Positions 53,563 through 62,461 of a stretch of DNA of 64,000 nt are shown here, in pieces. The translations under genes and the position numbers were made by a program. Source of the stretch: an uncultured Alteromonadaceae bacterium (GTDB lineage: Bacteria; Pseudomonadota; Gammaproteobacteria; Enterobacterales; Alteromonadaceae); contig CANLWS010000003.1 of NCBI GenBank assembly GCA_947494925.1, forward strand, positions 124,001-188,000, given 5' to 3'. The notes beneath the pieces were generated by a model. It worked only from the letters and a program-made list of their open reading frames with translations. It was not told the origin of the DNA and ran no database searches. Each line of letters opens with the position of its first letter. The stretch's first letter is position 1.

Positions 53563-53838
53563 TCAATCAAACACTGAGAAAATCAACTTCCCAATGATTC
53601 TTAAAAGCCAATAAATCAGTTCTACCGGAAATTCGATAATCAGTTCAATATAATCAAGTACTGCACTTCCGGCTTCTCGTTTACCGCGTTTTTTACTCGG
53701 CCACAGATAGTAGGCGAGAAAAAAGCCAGCGACACTTAGCAGTGATAACGTCCAGAGCTCACCAGCAAGTACGGCAAATAACAAAACCACACTGACAACA
53801 AAAATCAACGCGCTGATCAGTTCTTTCAATTGCTCCAT
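53563..53838 (-). CDS. Small membrane protein
   Basis: A 91-residue protein with two N-terminal hydrophobic helices (ISALIFVVSVVLLFAVLAGE and LLSVAGFFLAYYLWP), a basic loop (KKRGKREAG) and a C-terminal hydrophobic amphipathic helix. No family is recognised. It lies 35 bp downstream of the GFA-type gene on the same strand. Confidence 0.65.
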   Translation of the reverse strand: MEQLKELISALIFVVSVVLLFAVLAGELWTLSLLSVAGFFLAYYLWPSKKRGKREAGSAVLDYIELIIEFPVELIYWLLRIIGKLIFSVFD

Positions 53839-53873
53839 GTACAGTCACTCCTTGTTTCCTTTCACTCATCGTC

Positions 53874-54278
53874 TCAACGTCTTCCTGGCTCATGTGAATT
53901 GTATTGGGGCAGACTTGTTTCAAAACAATCCCAGTTTGCTTTGGAGGAGACAAAATTATGAGAAATAACCGTTTCCTTTATGTCGGAATCCAGGATGCCA
54001 AGGCGCAACCTTATTCTGTCCGGGGCGGATTCATTCGAGCTATAAACAGGTGATGCACAGATACCACAAAAATGCCTGCGTTTACCCGGTCTCAACTCGA
54101 ATTCCCGAATTTCTTCCTGGCCGGAATTGATCACAAAATCAGACGTCTTAACAAATCCATTTGTTGCATAGGCTGTGCCGGAGGACTTGCGGCACAATGA
54201 GCAGTGGCAATGAATGATGTCAGTTATCTGCTTAACTTCAATGGTAACTTTGCCGCACAGGCAACTCCCTTGATACAT
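53874..54278 (-). CDS. GFA-family (CENP-V type) zinc protein
   Basis: A 134-residue protein of the glutathione-dependent formaldehyde-activating enzyme family. The Cys pattern is complete: GSCLCGKV at the start, HCHCSLCRKSSG near residue 25 and FCGICASPVYS near 71. The family is named from a Paracoccus protein said to form S-hydroxymethylglutathione, but most members are of unknown function and some bind nucleic acid. The size is normal. It is in a minus-strand run of small genes and may be co-transcribed with the membrane proteins around it. Confidence 0.88.
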   Translation of the reverse strand: MYQGSCLCGKVTIEVKQITDIIHCHCSLCRKSSGTAYATNGFVKTSDFVINSGQEEIREFELRPGKRRHFCGICASPVYSSNESAPDRIRLRLGILDSDIKETVISHNFVSSKANWDCFETSLPQYNSHEPGRR

Positions 54279-54305
54279 GTTATTTCCTTAGAATTGTTAA
54301 AATAC

Positions 54306-54743
54306 CTATTCACTGATAGATGGAGACAGCCGGTGGCCGAACCAGAATAATAAACCGCTGATGAACCAGATAAAACTGCTTATAAGTTCTGGCACACCTA
54401 CTAGCTCCGGGTGTCTTACTTTAAGTTGGAATGCCAGCAGTCCACGGATCACGCAGATTGCCGCAAGAATCACAATAGCCAGGTTAGTCAAAGGCAATGG
54501 GCGAATAATTTTTGCCCGGGACAAGGAATAAATACTGCACAACATAAACAGCAGTGAAACGACAACAGTTCCTAAAGGCGCGAGTAATGTTCCGTTGACC
54601 GATGACTCAACTATTGATTGAGGTGCCATTTGTGCTCGGTAACATTCAGGACCTAAAACAATACAAGACAGGTGGGCCATCGCTGTGAAGGTGGCAATAA
54701 GTGCCGCCAATAGCAAACAGAATTGTCCTATATTTAATTTCAC
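54306..54743 (-). CDS. Four-helix membrane protein
   Basis: A protein of 145 residues from GTG 54743, six bases after GGGG. A longer frame begins at TTG 54770 and seems less likely. It has four hydrophobic helices: QFCLLLAALIATFTAMAHL, TVVVSLLFMLCSIYSLS, LAIVILAAICVIRGLL and ISSFIWFISGLLFWFG. A Cys pair with CIVLGPECYR lies in the first loop. No named family is recognised. It lies 39 bp after the GNAT gene on the same strand. Confidence 0.7.
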   Translation of the reverse strand: MKLNIGQFCLLLAALIATFTAMAHLSCIVLGPECYRAQMAPQSIVESSVNGTLLAPLGTVVVSLLFMLCSIYSLSRAKIIRPLPLTNLAIVILAAICVIRGLLAFQLKVRHPELVGVPELISSFIWFISGLLFWFGHRLSPSISE

Positions 54744-54782
54744 CCAAAACCCCTTTGAAAGCCAGGCCAAATATTTCCGTCT

Positions 54783-55235
54783 TCAGGGACGGATAAGTTC
54801 CAGAATTTCATCACCGTTGTGATCGAGCTTCCCTAAAGGTGACCAACACAAATGGCGATAAAACCCATGTGCCCTGATTTTGGGATCAGCTGAAGCCGCC
54901 AACCAAAGTGATTTGGCGCCATTTTGGAATAAAGATTCAGAAGTGGCCAAGAGTAAGGTTTTCCCGATCCCTTTGTTTTCGAATTCTGGTAAACAGGCAA
55001 GCACCAATATTTCTGCGCTTTTGGTGTCGCCAAAACAGAAACCGACGACAATGTCATCGAACTCAGCAACCTGGCCAATTATATCTCCGCTTGCAATTAA
55101 CGGGCACCAGCTTTGTTCATTCACGCCAATTGAATCCAGGGCTTGCACGGATAGAGGATTGTCATTGGTTTGCCCTCTTATTTCTACACATCTGGCAAAA
55201 TCAGCTGCTGTTGCCTGCCGGTACAAAATGTCCAT
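54783..55235 (-). CDS. GNAT-family N-acetyltransferase
   Basis: A 150-residue GNAT protein that would transfer an acetyl group from acetyl-CoA. The acetyl-CoA binding loop is FENKGIGKTLL near residue 85 (the usual Gln/Arg-x-x-Gly-x-Gly/Ala), following ILVLACLPE. The N-terminal ATAADFARCVEIRG and the final FYRHLCWSPLG are typical. The substrate is unknown. It is in a minus-strand run with VOC and GFA genes. Confidence 0.88.
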   Translation of the reverse strand: MDILYRQATAADFARCVEIRGQTNDNPLSVQALDSIGVNEQSWCPLIASGDIIGQVAEFDDIVVGFCFGDTKSAEILVLACLPEFENKGIGKTLLLATSESLFQNGAKSLWLAASADPKIRAHGFYRHLCWSPLGKLDHNGDEILELIRP

Positions 55236-55270
55236 TCAATTTTCCTTTCCCATTTATTATTGGTCTTGTC

Positions 55271-55693
55271 TTATTGTGCCCTGCAGGCGATTGGATGATC
55301 GCTATTTAATTCCAGTAGATCCCACAGGTTTCCATACAGGTCCTCAAAAACTGCGACCATGCCATAATCCTGCCTGGCCGGCGGACGAACAAAGGTGATC
55401 CCTTGTTCAACCATTCGAGTGTAGTCCCGCCAGAAATCGTCTGTATTTAGGAACAAAAACACTCTTCCCCCAGCTTGATTGCCAACAAATTCAGATTGTA
55501 TGGGTTTTGATGCTTTTGCCAATAACAACGTGACACCTTGAGATCCAGGTGGAGACACCACGACCCACCGTTTATCTTGCTCAGCCTGATAAGTGTCTTC
55601 GATCAAATCGAACTTCAGTTTTTTCACATAGAAGTCAATTGCTTCGTCGTAATCTGCTACAACTAAGGCAATATGTACGATGGACTGTTTCAA
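55271..55693 (-). CDS. VOC superfamily protein
   Basis: A 140-residue VOC protein: IVHIALVVADYDEAIDFYV at the start, a central GVTLLLAKAS, and the classic closing FEDLYGNLWDLLEL near residue 115. It probably acts as a dimer and may be a glyoxalase or a resistance-like binding protein. The nearest neighbours are GNAT and a small unknown gene. Nothing odd is seen. Confidence 0.88.
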   Translation of the reverse strand: MKQSIVHIALVVADYDEAIDFYVKKLKFDLIEDTYQAEQDKRWVVVSPPGSQGVTLLLAKASKPIQSEFVGNQAGGRVFLFLNTDDFWRDYTRMVEQGITFVRPPARQDYGMVAVFEDLYGNLWDLLELNSDHPIACRAQ

Positions 55694-55741
55694 GATATGA
55701 CTCCGATATTTTTCAGAAATGTACCTATAATTGCCGACTTA

Positions 55742-56047
55742 CTATTCTCGAATTAATTTCAGTACTAGTTCGTCGACCGAATTTTTTACTGTTAATTCTC
55801 TGCCGTTTTGAAGAAAAAGTGTTACAGGTACAAAAGTGTCACTTTCGCCGTGAAAAATCTCGGCGGTACAGCTATTAACGGTATTTTTACTAACCTGTAT
55901 TTTTTGAATCACAGTGAGGCCCTTTGCTTCTGGGTTATCCAGATGACTTTCTACGGTTGCTTCCCTTGTACTCATATTAAAGTTAAGCGTAGCGGGTTTG
56001 TCTGAATGTTTCCCAAGACGCTCTAATTTCAATTGTTTCTCACCCAC
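55742..56047 (-). CDS. Small unrecognised protein overlapping a 2OG oxygenase gene
   Basis: A 101-residue protein with no recognised family. It is polar with a strand-rich middle (TLNFNMSTREATVESHL) and ends in VDELVLKLIRE. Its 5' end overlaps the oxygenase gene by 19 bases in another frame, which suggests translational coupling. The overlap may mark a functional partnership, or the start may lie slightly further downstream. Confidence 0.55.
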   Translation of the reverse strand: MGEKQLKLERLGKHSDKPATLNFNMSTREATVESHLDNPEAKGLTVIQKIQVSKNTVNSCTAEIFHGESDTFVPVTLFLQNGRELTVKNSVDELVLKLIRE

Positions 56048-56373
56048 CCCAAGCTGAGCAGATACCGATTGCCTTTCAATACATTTGACACACTATGCTC
56101 GCAGATATCAGGTCGAAACAATTTAATCCGCTTGGTTTCGAAAATAGGATCGCCACAATAAAACTCGCCACCCGCTGCAGCATTTTTTAATACAATATTC
56201 AATCGGTAGTGCTTACCATGCGCCACTTTGTCTGTGTGCGGTTGAATATAACTTCCCTCTTTGAAACGAAGTAAATAGAGGTCGAATTTGAGCCAGTAAT
56301 TGCTTCCTAGTAAGAACATCTTGTCATAGCCAGAGAGCTGTCTTCCGGCTTCCCATCGAAAAAGTTTACTCAA
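56029..56373 (-). CDS. Short 2-oxoglutarate/Fe(II) oxygenase-like protein
   Basis: A 114-residue protein with a compact P4Hc-like motif set: the Fe-binding HTD in YIQPHTDKV, a strand RLNIVLKNAAAGGEFYCG, the second His in ICEHSVSNV and Arg in NRYLLSLGW. These are the expected iron and cosubstrate residues in order. The protein is much shorter than typical members (about 200 residues), so an N-terminal domain is absent or the protein is minimal. The function is unknown. It overlaps the downstream gene by 19 bases. Confidence 0.72.
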   Translation of the reverse strand: MSKLFRWEAGRQLSGYDKMFLLGSNYWLKFDLYLLRFKEGSYIQPHTDKVAHGKHYRLNIVLKNAAAGGEFYCGDPIFETKRIKLFRPDICEHSVSNVLKGNRYLLSLGWVRNN

Positions 56374-56429
56374 TGTTATTCAACTCCAACAAACAATTAA
56401 ATTTTCTGGTTAAGCTTATCTTTATTCCG

Positions 56430-57095
56430 TTACTTGTCTTGTGAACTATTAAGCTGCAAATGTTCAGTAAACCCCTGTGTTATCAGGTAATGCCAAGCAC
56501 TTAAGATAGTTTCTGGTAGTTTGTGCGGAGCCTGATACCCCATCTTAGGGTATTGTTGAATTCTTTGAATATCACCGACCATTTCATTAATAACACCCAA
56601 AATTCCTACTATGTTGCTTATGTCGTTAGGAAACTCAATGTTGGGGCTGGTCACATAAGCTGTTACCTCAGGCCATTGTGCTTCAGCAGTTAACTTTACT
56701 CTTAGTAAAGAGTTTGGTTTGGATACAAATGTGACAGTTTTCGCTCGTGGGATTAGCGCTCTGGAGTAACGAATATTTTCGCCGAAATTTGTTGCTCGCT
56801 GCTCCAAAATTATCTTCTTCGTATCAATTCCATTTGAAATTGCACGTTCTCGAAAAATGATTGCTTCAGATTCCGACCAAATGTGTTTGGTCCAATTTCC
56901 GCTTTCGCCACTTATTATCAAAGTTTCGGCATAACCCTTTTTAAGCAGGTCGCAAGCATGATCACAGACTCTAAGGTCGTATGAGCAACACACCACAATC
57001 GCATCACATTTTTTGGGAGCGTCGAAAGAAGACATGTATTGCCACACCGCATAGGAATGCTTAATAGTTAACGTATTCATATCTTCTTTTGCCAT
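56430..57095 (-). CDS. YdcF-like (DUF218) protein
   Basis: A 221-residue DUF218 protein without the usual membrane helices. The family core CDAIVVCCSYDLRVCDHACD near residue 30, LIISGESGNWT near 60 and the ATNFGENIRYSR block near 105 (family: TxENA) are present. KTVTFVSKPNSLLR matches the late strand. E. coli YdcF binds S-adenosylmethionine; the role of this one is unknown. The first ATG is used; an ATG five codons later is possible. It is in the minus-strand small-gene run. Confidence 0.82.
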   Translation of the reverse strand: MAKEDMNTLTIKHSYAVWQYMSSFDAPKKCDAIVVCCSYDLRVCDHACDLLKKGYAETLIISGESGNWTKHIWSESEAIIFRERAISNGIDTKKIILEQRATNFGENIRYSRALIPRAKTVTFVSKPNSLLRVKLTAEAQWPEVTAYVTSPNIEFPNDISNIVGILGVINEMVGDIQRIQQYPKMGYQAPHKLPETILSAWHYLITQGFTEHLQLNSSQDK

Positions 57096-57157
57096 CTCGG
57101 ATGCAGGTTTAGCCAGTTAAAAAACAATCGATGCAATATAGCCAATTTTATCCTGTT

Positions 57158-57616
57158 TTACTTCTTGCTGGCGTGCTTAGTCAGGTCATGGTATTGCCAT
57201 AAAACATTGATAATTTTCCACTCGTCGGCTTCGTTTTTATACAAATGCATATAGTCTATCCAGTCATCCGCCGTGAGTTTTACTGATGCTGTTCGTTGGT
57301 CAATGTCGAATATTTTAATATCTATTCTCGGCTTGTCGGGAAATTTTTCGCCGGACTTGTTATAAGTTTTTGCCACTTTAATCATGCTGTCATAGTTCGT
57401 TTCCAGCACAAATTCTCCACCAGATTTTGATCGCCAAAATGTTCTTTTAGCAAGTTTTTTGTCTAACCCTCTTGTCATCAGCTCTGGCTTCACCAGATGT
57501 TGGGATTCGATATAATCCAGCACAGCTCGCACAATAAGAGGCCGGTCGGCAGAAGGCTCAGCTGTGCTAACAGAGGCAATAACTGCCAATAAAATTAGTA
57601 ATGATAGTCGAAGCAT
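57158..57616 (-). CDS. Secreted NTF2/lumazine-binding-like protein
   Basis: A 152-residue protein with a cleavable signal (MLRLSLLILLAVIASVSTA). The body follows the putative-lumazine-binding / NTF2-like pattern: VRAVLDYIESQ at the start, then KLAKRTFWRSKSGGEF, and closing strands WIDYMHLYKNEADEWKIINV. It is likely a small beta-barrel ligand binder of the periplasm. No operon partner is obvious; about 285 bp with no feature separate it from the polysaccharide-lyase-like gene. Confidence 0.78.
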   Translation of the reverse strand: MLRLSLLILLAVIASVSTAEPSADRPLIVRAVLDYIESQHLVKPELMTRGLDKKLAKRTFWRSKSGGEFVLETNYDSMIKVAKTYNKSGEKFPDKPRIDIKIFDIDQRTASVKLTADDWIDYMHLYKNEADEWKIINVLWQYHDLTKHASKK

Positions 57617-57901
57617 TGGAAGTCCTGATTGTTGAGTAAAGTAGAACCTGAGTTCGGGTACTGTTTATCCTAGCAGTGATTGTAAGCTCTATTGTTCGTG
57701 CAATGAAATCCCAGACGTTTTGTTGTTCACCATCTTTCTAGCTGACCACAATTTTAATTGGTCTATTTCAATTTCAGTGCATGTTAATGCCAATTCAGGG
57801 GTATCTGGTTTGAACGGAAATAGATCGTTCAGTTCCGAATTGGGCGAAACTCGACATGTACAATAAAATGCATATGGGGTTTATTTTATAAAGCAAAAAC
57901 C

Positions 57902-58606
57902 CTAGTCGGATAAACTACGAACATTGGCCAGCTCCCTGACATTGTCCAACCAAATAGTTTCGTGCCTGTCTGTCTGGTCACGTAAAATACCAAATTGAAT
58001 AAAGGCCTTTTCCTGTTCATTTAGCAGTGTAGCCATGGGAGCTTTGTCCAAAACTTGCTGACCATCAAACCAAAGGCTAACAAACCCTTCGTCTGGCTTG
58101 GCTGACCAGTGCACATGCATTGCCATGGAATACCAGGTCTGAGGTTTAAGCTCATCGAATTGCCAGAGGGGCTGAGACGATGTTGAAGGTCTGAAACTGA
58201 GGCGATTTGCTGCGATATCAAAGCGCATAATCTGCTGGTAACTTTTGTCTGATTCCCAGTAGGCAAATTCATGACGGGCATTGCTAAGGAGCTCAGGAAA
58301 CATCACATCCCAGGTCATTACCGTGTTACCTTTGTCTGCTACGGTATCTGGTTTATATTGCATTTCCACGCGGTTAAGGAAGGACTTCCCGTGCCACAGG
58401 TAATTTGCATCCCCCTTAACTGTGATCTTTGCTGCGTAGGCGCCTTGGGACTGGTACTGGTCAGAAATTGAGATTCCCTGCTTATTCAACAGGTAATGCC
58501 AGTTATCCAGGTTTCCTGATTCAAAATCTGATTTCCATAACGTGTCTGCAGTTGCCAATGCAGGTAGTACCCCCAACAGAGTCAATAGCAAACGAATTAC
58601 GGTCAT
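57902..58606 (-). CDS. Secreted polysaccharide-lyase-like protein
   Basis: A 234-residue exported protein. The signal peptide (MTVIRLLLTLLGVLPALATA) is followed by a concanavalin-like jelly roll with TLWKSDFESGNLDNW at the start, YLWHGKSFLNRVEM near 67 and a later TWYSMAMHVHWSAKPDEGFV with the conserved Tyr/His. This matches the heparin-lyase-I-like polysaccharide lyase group (PF14099). It probably binds or cleaves a uronic-acid polymer in the periplasm or outside. No other polysaccharide-utilisation genes are near, so the substrate is open. It overlaps the upstream YwbE gene by one base. Confidence 0.75.
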   Translation of the reverse strand: MTVIRLLLTLLGVLPALATADTLWKSDFESGNLDNWHYLLNKQGISISDQYQSQGAYAAKITVKGDANYLWHGKSFLNRVEMQYKPDTVADKGNTVMTWDVMFPELLSNARHEFAYWESDKSYQQIMRFDIAANRLSFRPSTSSQPLWQFDELKPQTWYSMAMHVHWSAKPDEGFVSLWFDGQQVLDKAPMATLLNEQEKAFIQFGILRDQTDRHETIWLDNVRELANVRSLSD

Positions 58607-58797
58607 TATTCAATTTCCTTCACTCGACCAACATCACCACTTTCAAGCCTGACTTTAATTCCATGTGGATGATAGGGGGAGTTAGTCAGAATATCTTTCA
58701 CTACACCCTGGGTCAGCTTGCCACTGCGCTGATCTTTTTTCAGCACAATAGACACTGCCATTCCAATATCGATATCTGCTCGTTGCTGACCTGCCAT
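58606..58797 (-). CDS. YwbE family small protein (DUF2196)
   Basis: A 63-residue protein matching the YwbE family: IDIGMAVSIVLKKDQRSGKL, then TQGVVKDILTNSPYHPHGIK and VRLESGDVGRVKEI at the end. It is a compact beta-barrel protein of unknown role. It has the length and order of the family. It ends where the polysaccharide-lyase-like gene begins (one-base overlap), so the two are co-transcribed, which is unusual for a housekeeping-type protein. Confidence 0.88.
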   Translation of the reverse strand: MAGQQRADIDIGMAVSIVLKKDQRSGKLTQGVVKDILTNSPYHPHGIKVRLESGDVGRVKEIE

Positions 58798-59039
58798 TGT
58801 TATTTCCCGTTAGCTATTATCTTATTCGACTATTAGAAAGCTCAGGTTTATCACAATAACAAAGACGCCCGAAGGTCACAAAAAGTTTGTCTCAATTGTA
58901 AGAAATAGCTGGTAGATGAACAAAATATTACAAATTCGGCACATTTCACTTTTCAATGATAGGGAACTCCAACGTAGAATGTTGGCCATAACGCCAGATG
59001 AATAACAACTTCTATCCAGGGAAGTAACGGAGCCAAGTA

Positions 59040-59861
59040 ATGAAAAAAACACGTTATGCCTTAACCACAGTGTGGGCACTAACAACACTAGTCAGCGCTG
59101 CTGCATCAGCAGATGGTTTGGCTGATTTGAAAGCAGCACTAAACAAACTTAAAAGCGATGCGCCTCTGACAGCTGTTTATTCTCGCTCTTTCACCGAAAT
59201 TAGTGATGCGGATGATGAAGATGACCGCAAAGAAACCACAGGTGAAGTAGCAGTGCTGGTGAGCGACGATGATACAGGGTTGCAAGTTACATACAGCGAA
59301 GAAGTGCTGGAACGGATTGAAATAGAATCCGAACAAAAGGCGCAGGATGAAGAAATAAATACACCGACCTTGAATGCATTAGGGGGGATTAGCGCTACCC
59401 AGTTAAGCCGCTTGCTGTCAGCCTCTTCCAGTCTGAGCCGGATGATTGCCAGGGCAAGTTACGTCGGTGAAGAATCCCATATGCACAACGATAAACCTGT
59501 GCGCTTACTCAGTTTTAATTTACCCCTTGAAGTCGTTGTGAATGATAAAAAGGCCCGGGACTACGTGAAAAAATTCGAGGGTGTATATCGCATACTGATC
59601 GATGAAAATGGTATTCCTCTGGAGACCCGCACAGAATTCAAAGGCAAAGGCAGAGCCTTTGTGGTGCTTTCAGTGACAGTTGAAAACAATGAGTTTTCCC
59701 AATATCAAGTGTTTGACGGGCGACTTGTGAGAACACGTAACGAATATTCTAATTCGTTCTCATCAACATTCGGTGACAATCAATCCTCCGGAGTAAATAC
59801 AGTAACAGTCCGAGATGATCTTGGCAGTACAGAGGTTGCCGCTACTCAATATCAGTTTTAA
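59040..59861 (+). CDS. Secreted hypothetical protein
   Basis: A 273-residue exported protein with a signal peptide ending AAASA near residue 24. It is acidic with strand-rich segments (GVYRILIDENGIPLETRTEF and RAFVVLSVTVENNEFSQYQV) and a C-terminal VAATQYQF. I recognise no family. The repeated beta strands and aromatic end suggest an outer-membrane-associated or periplasmic beta protein. It overlaps the convergent thioredoxin-like gene by four bases at their 3' ends. A 242-bp gap precedes it. Confidence 0.7.
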   Translation: MKKTRYALTTVWALTTLVSAAASADGLADLKAALNKLKSDAPLTAVYSRSFTEISDADDEDDRKETTGEVAVLVSDDDTGLQVTYSEEVLERIEIESEQKAQDEEINTPTLNALGGISATQLSRLLSASSSLSRMIARASYVGEESHMHNDKPVRLLSFNLPLEVVVNDKKARDYVKKFEGVYRILIDENGIPLETRTEFKGKGRAFVVLSVTVENNEFSQYQVFDGRLVRTRNEYSNSFSSTFGDNQSSGVNTVTVRDDLGSTEVAATQYQF

Positions 59862-60391
59862 CGACCCAGAGAGGGGGGCTGATTCTTAGCGTCGGGATTC
59901 AGGCCCGGCGCGTAATGTTGATTAACCTTGTCCAGATTCAGCGCAAATTCCTGCGCAGAAAAGGTCAGAGGAAGGCGTGTCAGTCGCTGACCCTGCGCAT
60001 TTAAAATGAGCAAAATGGGAAAGCCGCTTACCCGGTATTTGTGCATAAAGGCTTCCCCTGTTTCGGATTCGTAATCAATTCGGGCAAAAACAAAATCTTT
60101 CTCGATTTGTTGTTTTATTGCCTGGTCGGCAAACACCTCTTGATCAAGCTTGCGACAAGTGGGACAGAATCTCGCGGACAAACTCGCAATAACCAGTTTG
60201 TCTTCAGAACTGGCATCACGCAGTGCTTCCGGTAAATCTTTTATTTCGAATTCAATAGCTGCCAATGCCTGATCCCCAAATCGGCTTTGAATGGATTTGT
60301 TGGCAAAGTAAGCGCTTCCAGCTATTACGCCAATAAGGATCCATTTCGCAACTTTGCGCGATGACCCATAGCTGTTTAATTGAATACCCAT
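59858..60391 (-). CDS. Membrane-anchored thioredoxin-like protein
   Basis: A 177-residue protein. One hydrophobic helix (about 15-31) anchors a thioredoxin-like domain with the active-site motif CPTC (Cys76-Cys79) and the cis-Pro region RVSGFPILLIL near residue 116. It would act on disulphides in the periplasm; the motif differs from both thioredoxin (CGPC) and DsbA (CPHC). A polar tail of about 15 residues ends the protein. The gene is alone and convergent with a secreted protein gene. Confidence 0.83.
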   Translation of the reverse strand: MGIQLNSYGSSRKVAKWILIGVIAGSAYFANKSIQSRFGDQALAAIEFEIKDLPEALRDASSEDKLVIASLSARFCPTCRKLDQEVFADQAIKQQIEKDFVFARIDYESETGEAFMHKYRVSGFPILLILNAQGQRLTRLPLTFSAQEFALNLDKVNQHYAPGLNPDAKNQPPSLGR

Positions 60392-60676
60392 TAATTCTCA
60401 CTACATAACAACTTAACCTGCAGCATAGACCCCAGTGACGCAGGAAATATTTCAACATTACTGGATGCTTGGTTTTGAACGTTCAAACAATAGGCTGATT
60501 CATTGCCTGTCAACTGAGCGCGACGAAACCGCAATTTTGTTCTGAACTGTTTACAGATTCTGGCACTATAAATGCAATCTTAGACGACAAAACCGGGTCA
60601 TTGGGATATGGTCTTTTTATCTTGATTGATTGTGCCACACACTGTATCCGCTGAGATTAACTGGAGAATAAAAATA

Positions 60677-62281
60677 ATGAAGAGATATTCCGTACTGCTA
60701 GTGCTGCTTCTATTTGGTTGCACGGCTACAGCAACCTCAAACAAGAATATTGATGTTCAATCGTTGTCAGCGGCTGACATGTCCGAAGGGATTCGCTCTG
60801 GTCAAATGTCATCAGAACAAATAGTCCGGGCTTATCTGAGCAGAATTGCAGAAATGGACCGCCAGGGGCCTAATGTTCAAAGTATTATTGCCCTCAACCC
60901 AGATGCATTAAAAGAGGCCAGACAGCGAGACGAAGAAGTCAGGCAAGGCAAAGTGCGGGGAGAACTTCATGGCATCCCCTTTTTGGTAAAAGATAATATC
61001 GAAACTATAGAATTACCAACAACAGCAGGCTCACTGGCACTAGCGGCTAATGAAACCAAGCGAGATGCACCTATTATTGCCAGGTTGCGGGCCCAAGGCG
61101 CCATTGTGCTAGGGAAAACAAACCTCTCTGAATGGGCTAACTTCCGATCAAATGATTCTATCAGTGGCTGGAGTGGCATTGGTGGACAAACCCGTAATCC
61201 TCATAGCCTCGATCGCAGCGCTTGTGGTTCGTCATCGGGGTCCGGAGCTGCCATTGCGGCGCAGTTTGCACCTTTAGCCATTGGCACTGAAACAAATGGT
61301 TCCATTATGTGTCCCGCTGCAATGAACGGTATTGTTGGTTTTAAACCTACAGTCGGTTTGCTGTCCCGTACCCACATTGTGCCTATTTCCTCTACCCAGG
61401 ATACAGCCGGGCCCATGACGCGCTCAGTGAAAGATGCAGCATTAATGTTAACAGCCATGGCAGGGACAGATCCTGCCGACCAGGCAACAGTTCTCGCTGA
61501 TACCAGTAAAACCGATTACGCAGCAGCATTAGATGGTAATATCAAAGGAATGCGTATTGGTGTGATGCGTTTTGCCCAGGGCAATGTTCCTGGTGTCACA
61601 TCAGCATTTGAAGAGGCGCTGCAGGTCCTTGAGAACAAAGGCGCTATCCTGGTCGATATCACCGATTTCAAACCTCCCCAAGGCATGTGGCCTAAAGCGC
61701 TAAAGGTGCTTGAAACAGAATTTAAAGTGACTTTGAATCACTATCTTGAAAACAGTGCTGAGGCCGTTAAAACACGCACACTGGCTTCGTTGATTGAGTT
61801 TAACAACAATAGTGAGCGAGAGCAGGTGTTGTTCGACCAAAGCCTGTTTATATCCTCTGAAGAAACCAAAGGATTGCAAGACCCGGACTATCTCGAAGCA
61901 CTGGACACCATCCTCAGTGCTACGCGCGATCAGGGTATAGATAAGCTGCTAGCTGAGCACAATGTTAGTGTGCTTGTCATGCCTTCCAGGCCACCTTCAT
62001 TCTTGATTGACGCTGTTTACGGGGACACTTATCCAGGGGGCTCCGTGGGTGCAGGATGGTTGGCTGCGATAGCCGGGTATCCCATTGTCACTGTGCCTAT
62101 GGGAGAGGTAAAAGGTTTACCGGTAGGGTTCGGCGTTATTGGTCAGGCATGGGATGATGCAAAAGTATTAAATGTGGGTTTCGCTTATGAGCAAGCTTCA
62201 AAGAAAATATTACAGCCAAGGTTTGCTGAAGGTCCTTTTGATCTTGACCAAACCCAAAATGCCATGCGTCCCTACCAGTAA
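60677..62281 (+). CDS. Lipoprotein amidase (amidase signature family)
   Basis: A 534-residue amidase. The start at ATG 60677 follows CTGGAGAA. The signal has lipobox LLLFGC, so the enzyme is anchored in the envelope. The triad is intact: Lys in PFLVKDNIE, the cis-Ser in ACGSSSGSG, and the nucleophile in GTETNGSIMCP. DRSACG precedes the Ser pair as in the family. It hydrolyses an amide in the periplasm; similar secreted amidases in gammaproteobacteria have no agreed substrate. A terminator follows, and the cyaA gene begins 180 bp downstream. Confidence 0.92.
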   Translation: MKRYSVLLVLLLFGCTATATSNKNIDVQSLSAADMSEGIRSGQMSSEQIVRAYLSRIAEMDRQGPNVQSIIALNPDALKEARQRDEEVRQGKVRGELHGIPFLVKDNIETIELPTTAGSLALAANETKRDAPIIARLRAQGAIVLGKTNLSEWANFRSNDSISGWSGIGGQTRNPHSLDRSACGSSSGSGAAIAAQFAPLAIGTETNGSIMCPAAMNGIVGFKPTVGLLSRTHIVPISSTQDTAGPMTRSVKDAALMLTAMAGTDPADQATVLADTSKTDYAAALDGNIKGMRIGVMRFAQGNVPGVTSAFEEALQVLENKGAILVDITDFKPPQGMWPKALKVLETEFKVTLNHYLENSAEAVKTRTLASLIEFNNNSEREQVLFDQSLFISSEETKGLQDPDYLEALDTILSATRDQGIDKLLAEHNVSVLVMPSRPPSFLIDAVYGDTYPGGSVGAGWLAAIAGYPIVTVPMGEVKGLPVGFGVIGQAWDDAKVLNVGFAYEQASKKILQPRFAEGPFDLDQTQNAMRPYQ

Positions 62282-62295
62282 CAAGCGGGCAAAGG

Positions 62296-62321
62296 AGAGG
62301 TCCATAAAAGGGCCTCTTTTT
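62296..62321 (+). terminator. Rho-independent terminator after the lipoprotein amidase
   Basis: Stem AGAGGTCC / GGGCCTCT (one G-T pair) with a six-base loop, followed by TTTTTC. It begins 15 bases after the amidase stop. Confidence 0.85.
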
Positions 62322-62461
62322 CAGTGAATGAACCCGCATTCTTGGTCTTTTACTTTACTACAGTGTAAAAATGCTTTTGAATGTTGTTCTAGCCGCGTAC
62401 TCTTGGGGAGCGACCCCAGTGACGACAATCAACCAGCGAGATCCTTTGGCAGTTTTTTTAA

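Noticed and set aside
54880-55398. Long plus-strand frame antisense to GNAT and VOC genes
   Set aside because: It is a shadow of two clear minus-strand genes and has no recognisable motif.
52723-57616. Integron-like cassette array (run of small unrelated minus-strand genes such as GNAT, VOC, GFA, YdcF)
   Set aside because: The gaps between genes are mostly 27-88 bases, I see no attC-type GTTRRRY/RYYYAAC sites, and no integrase gene is in the window.
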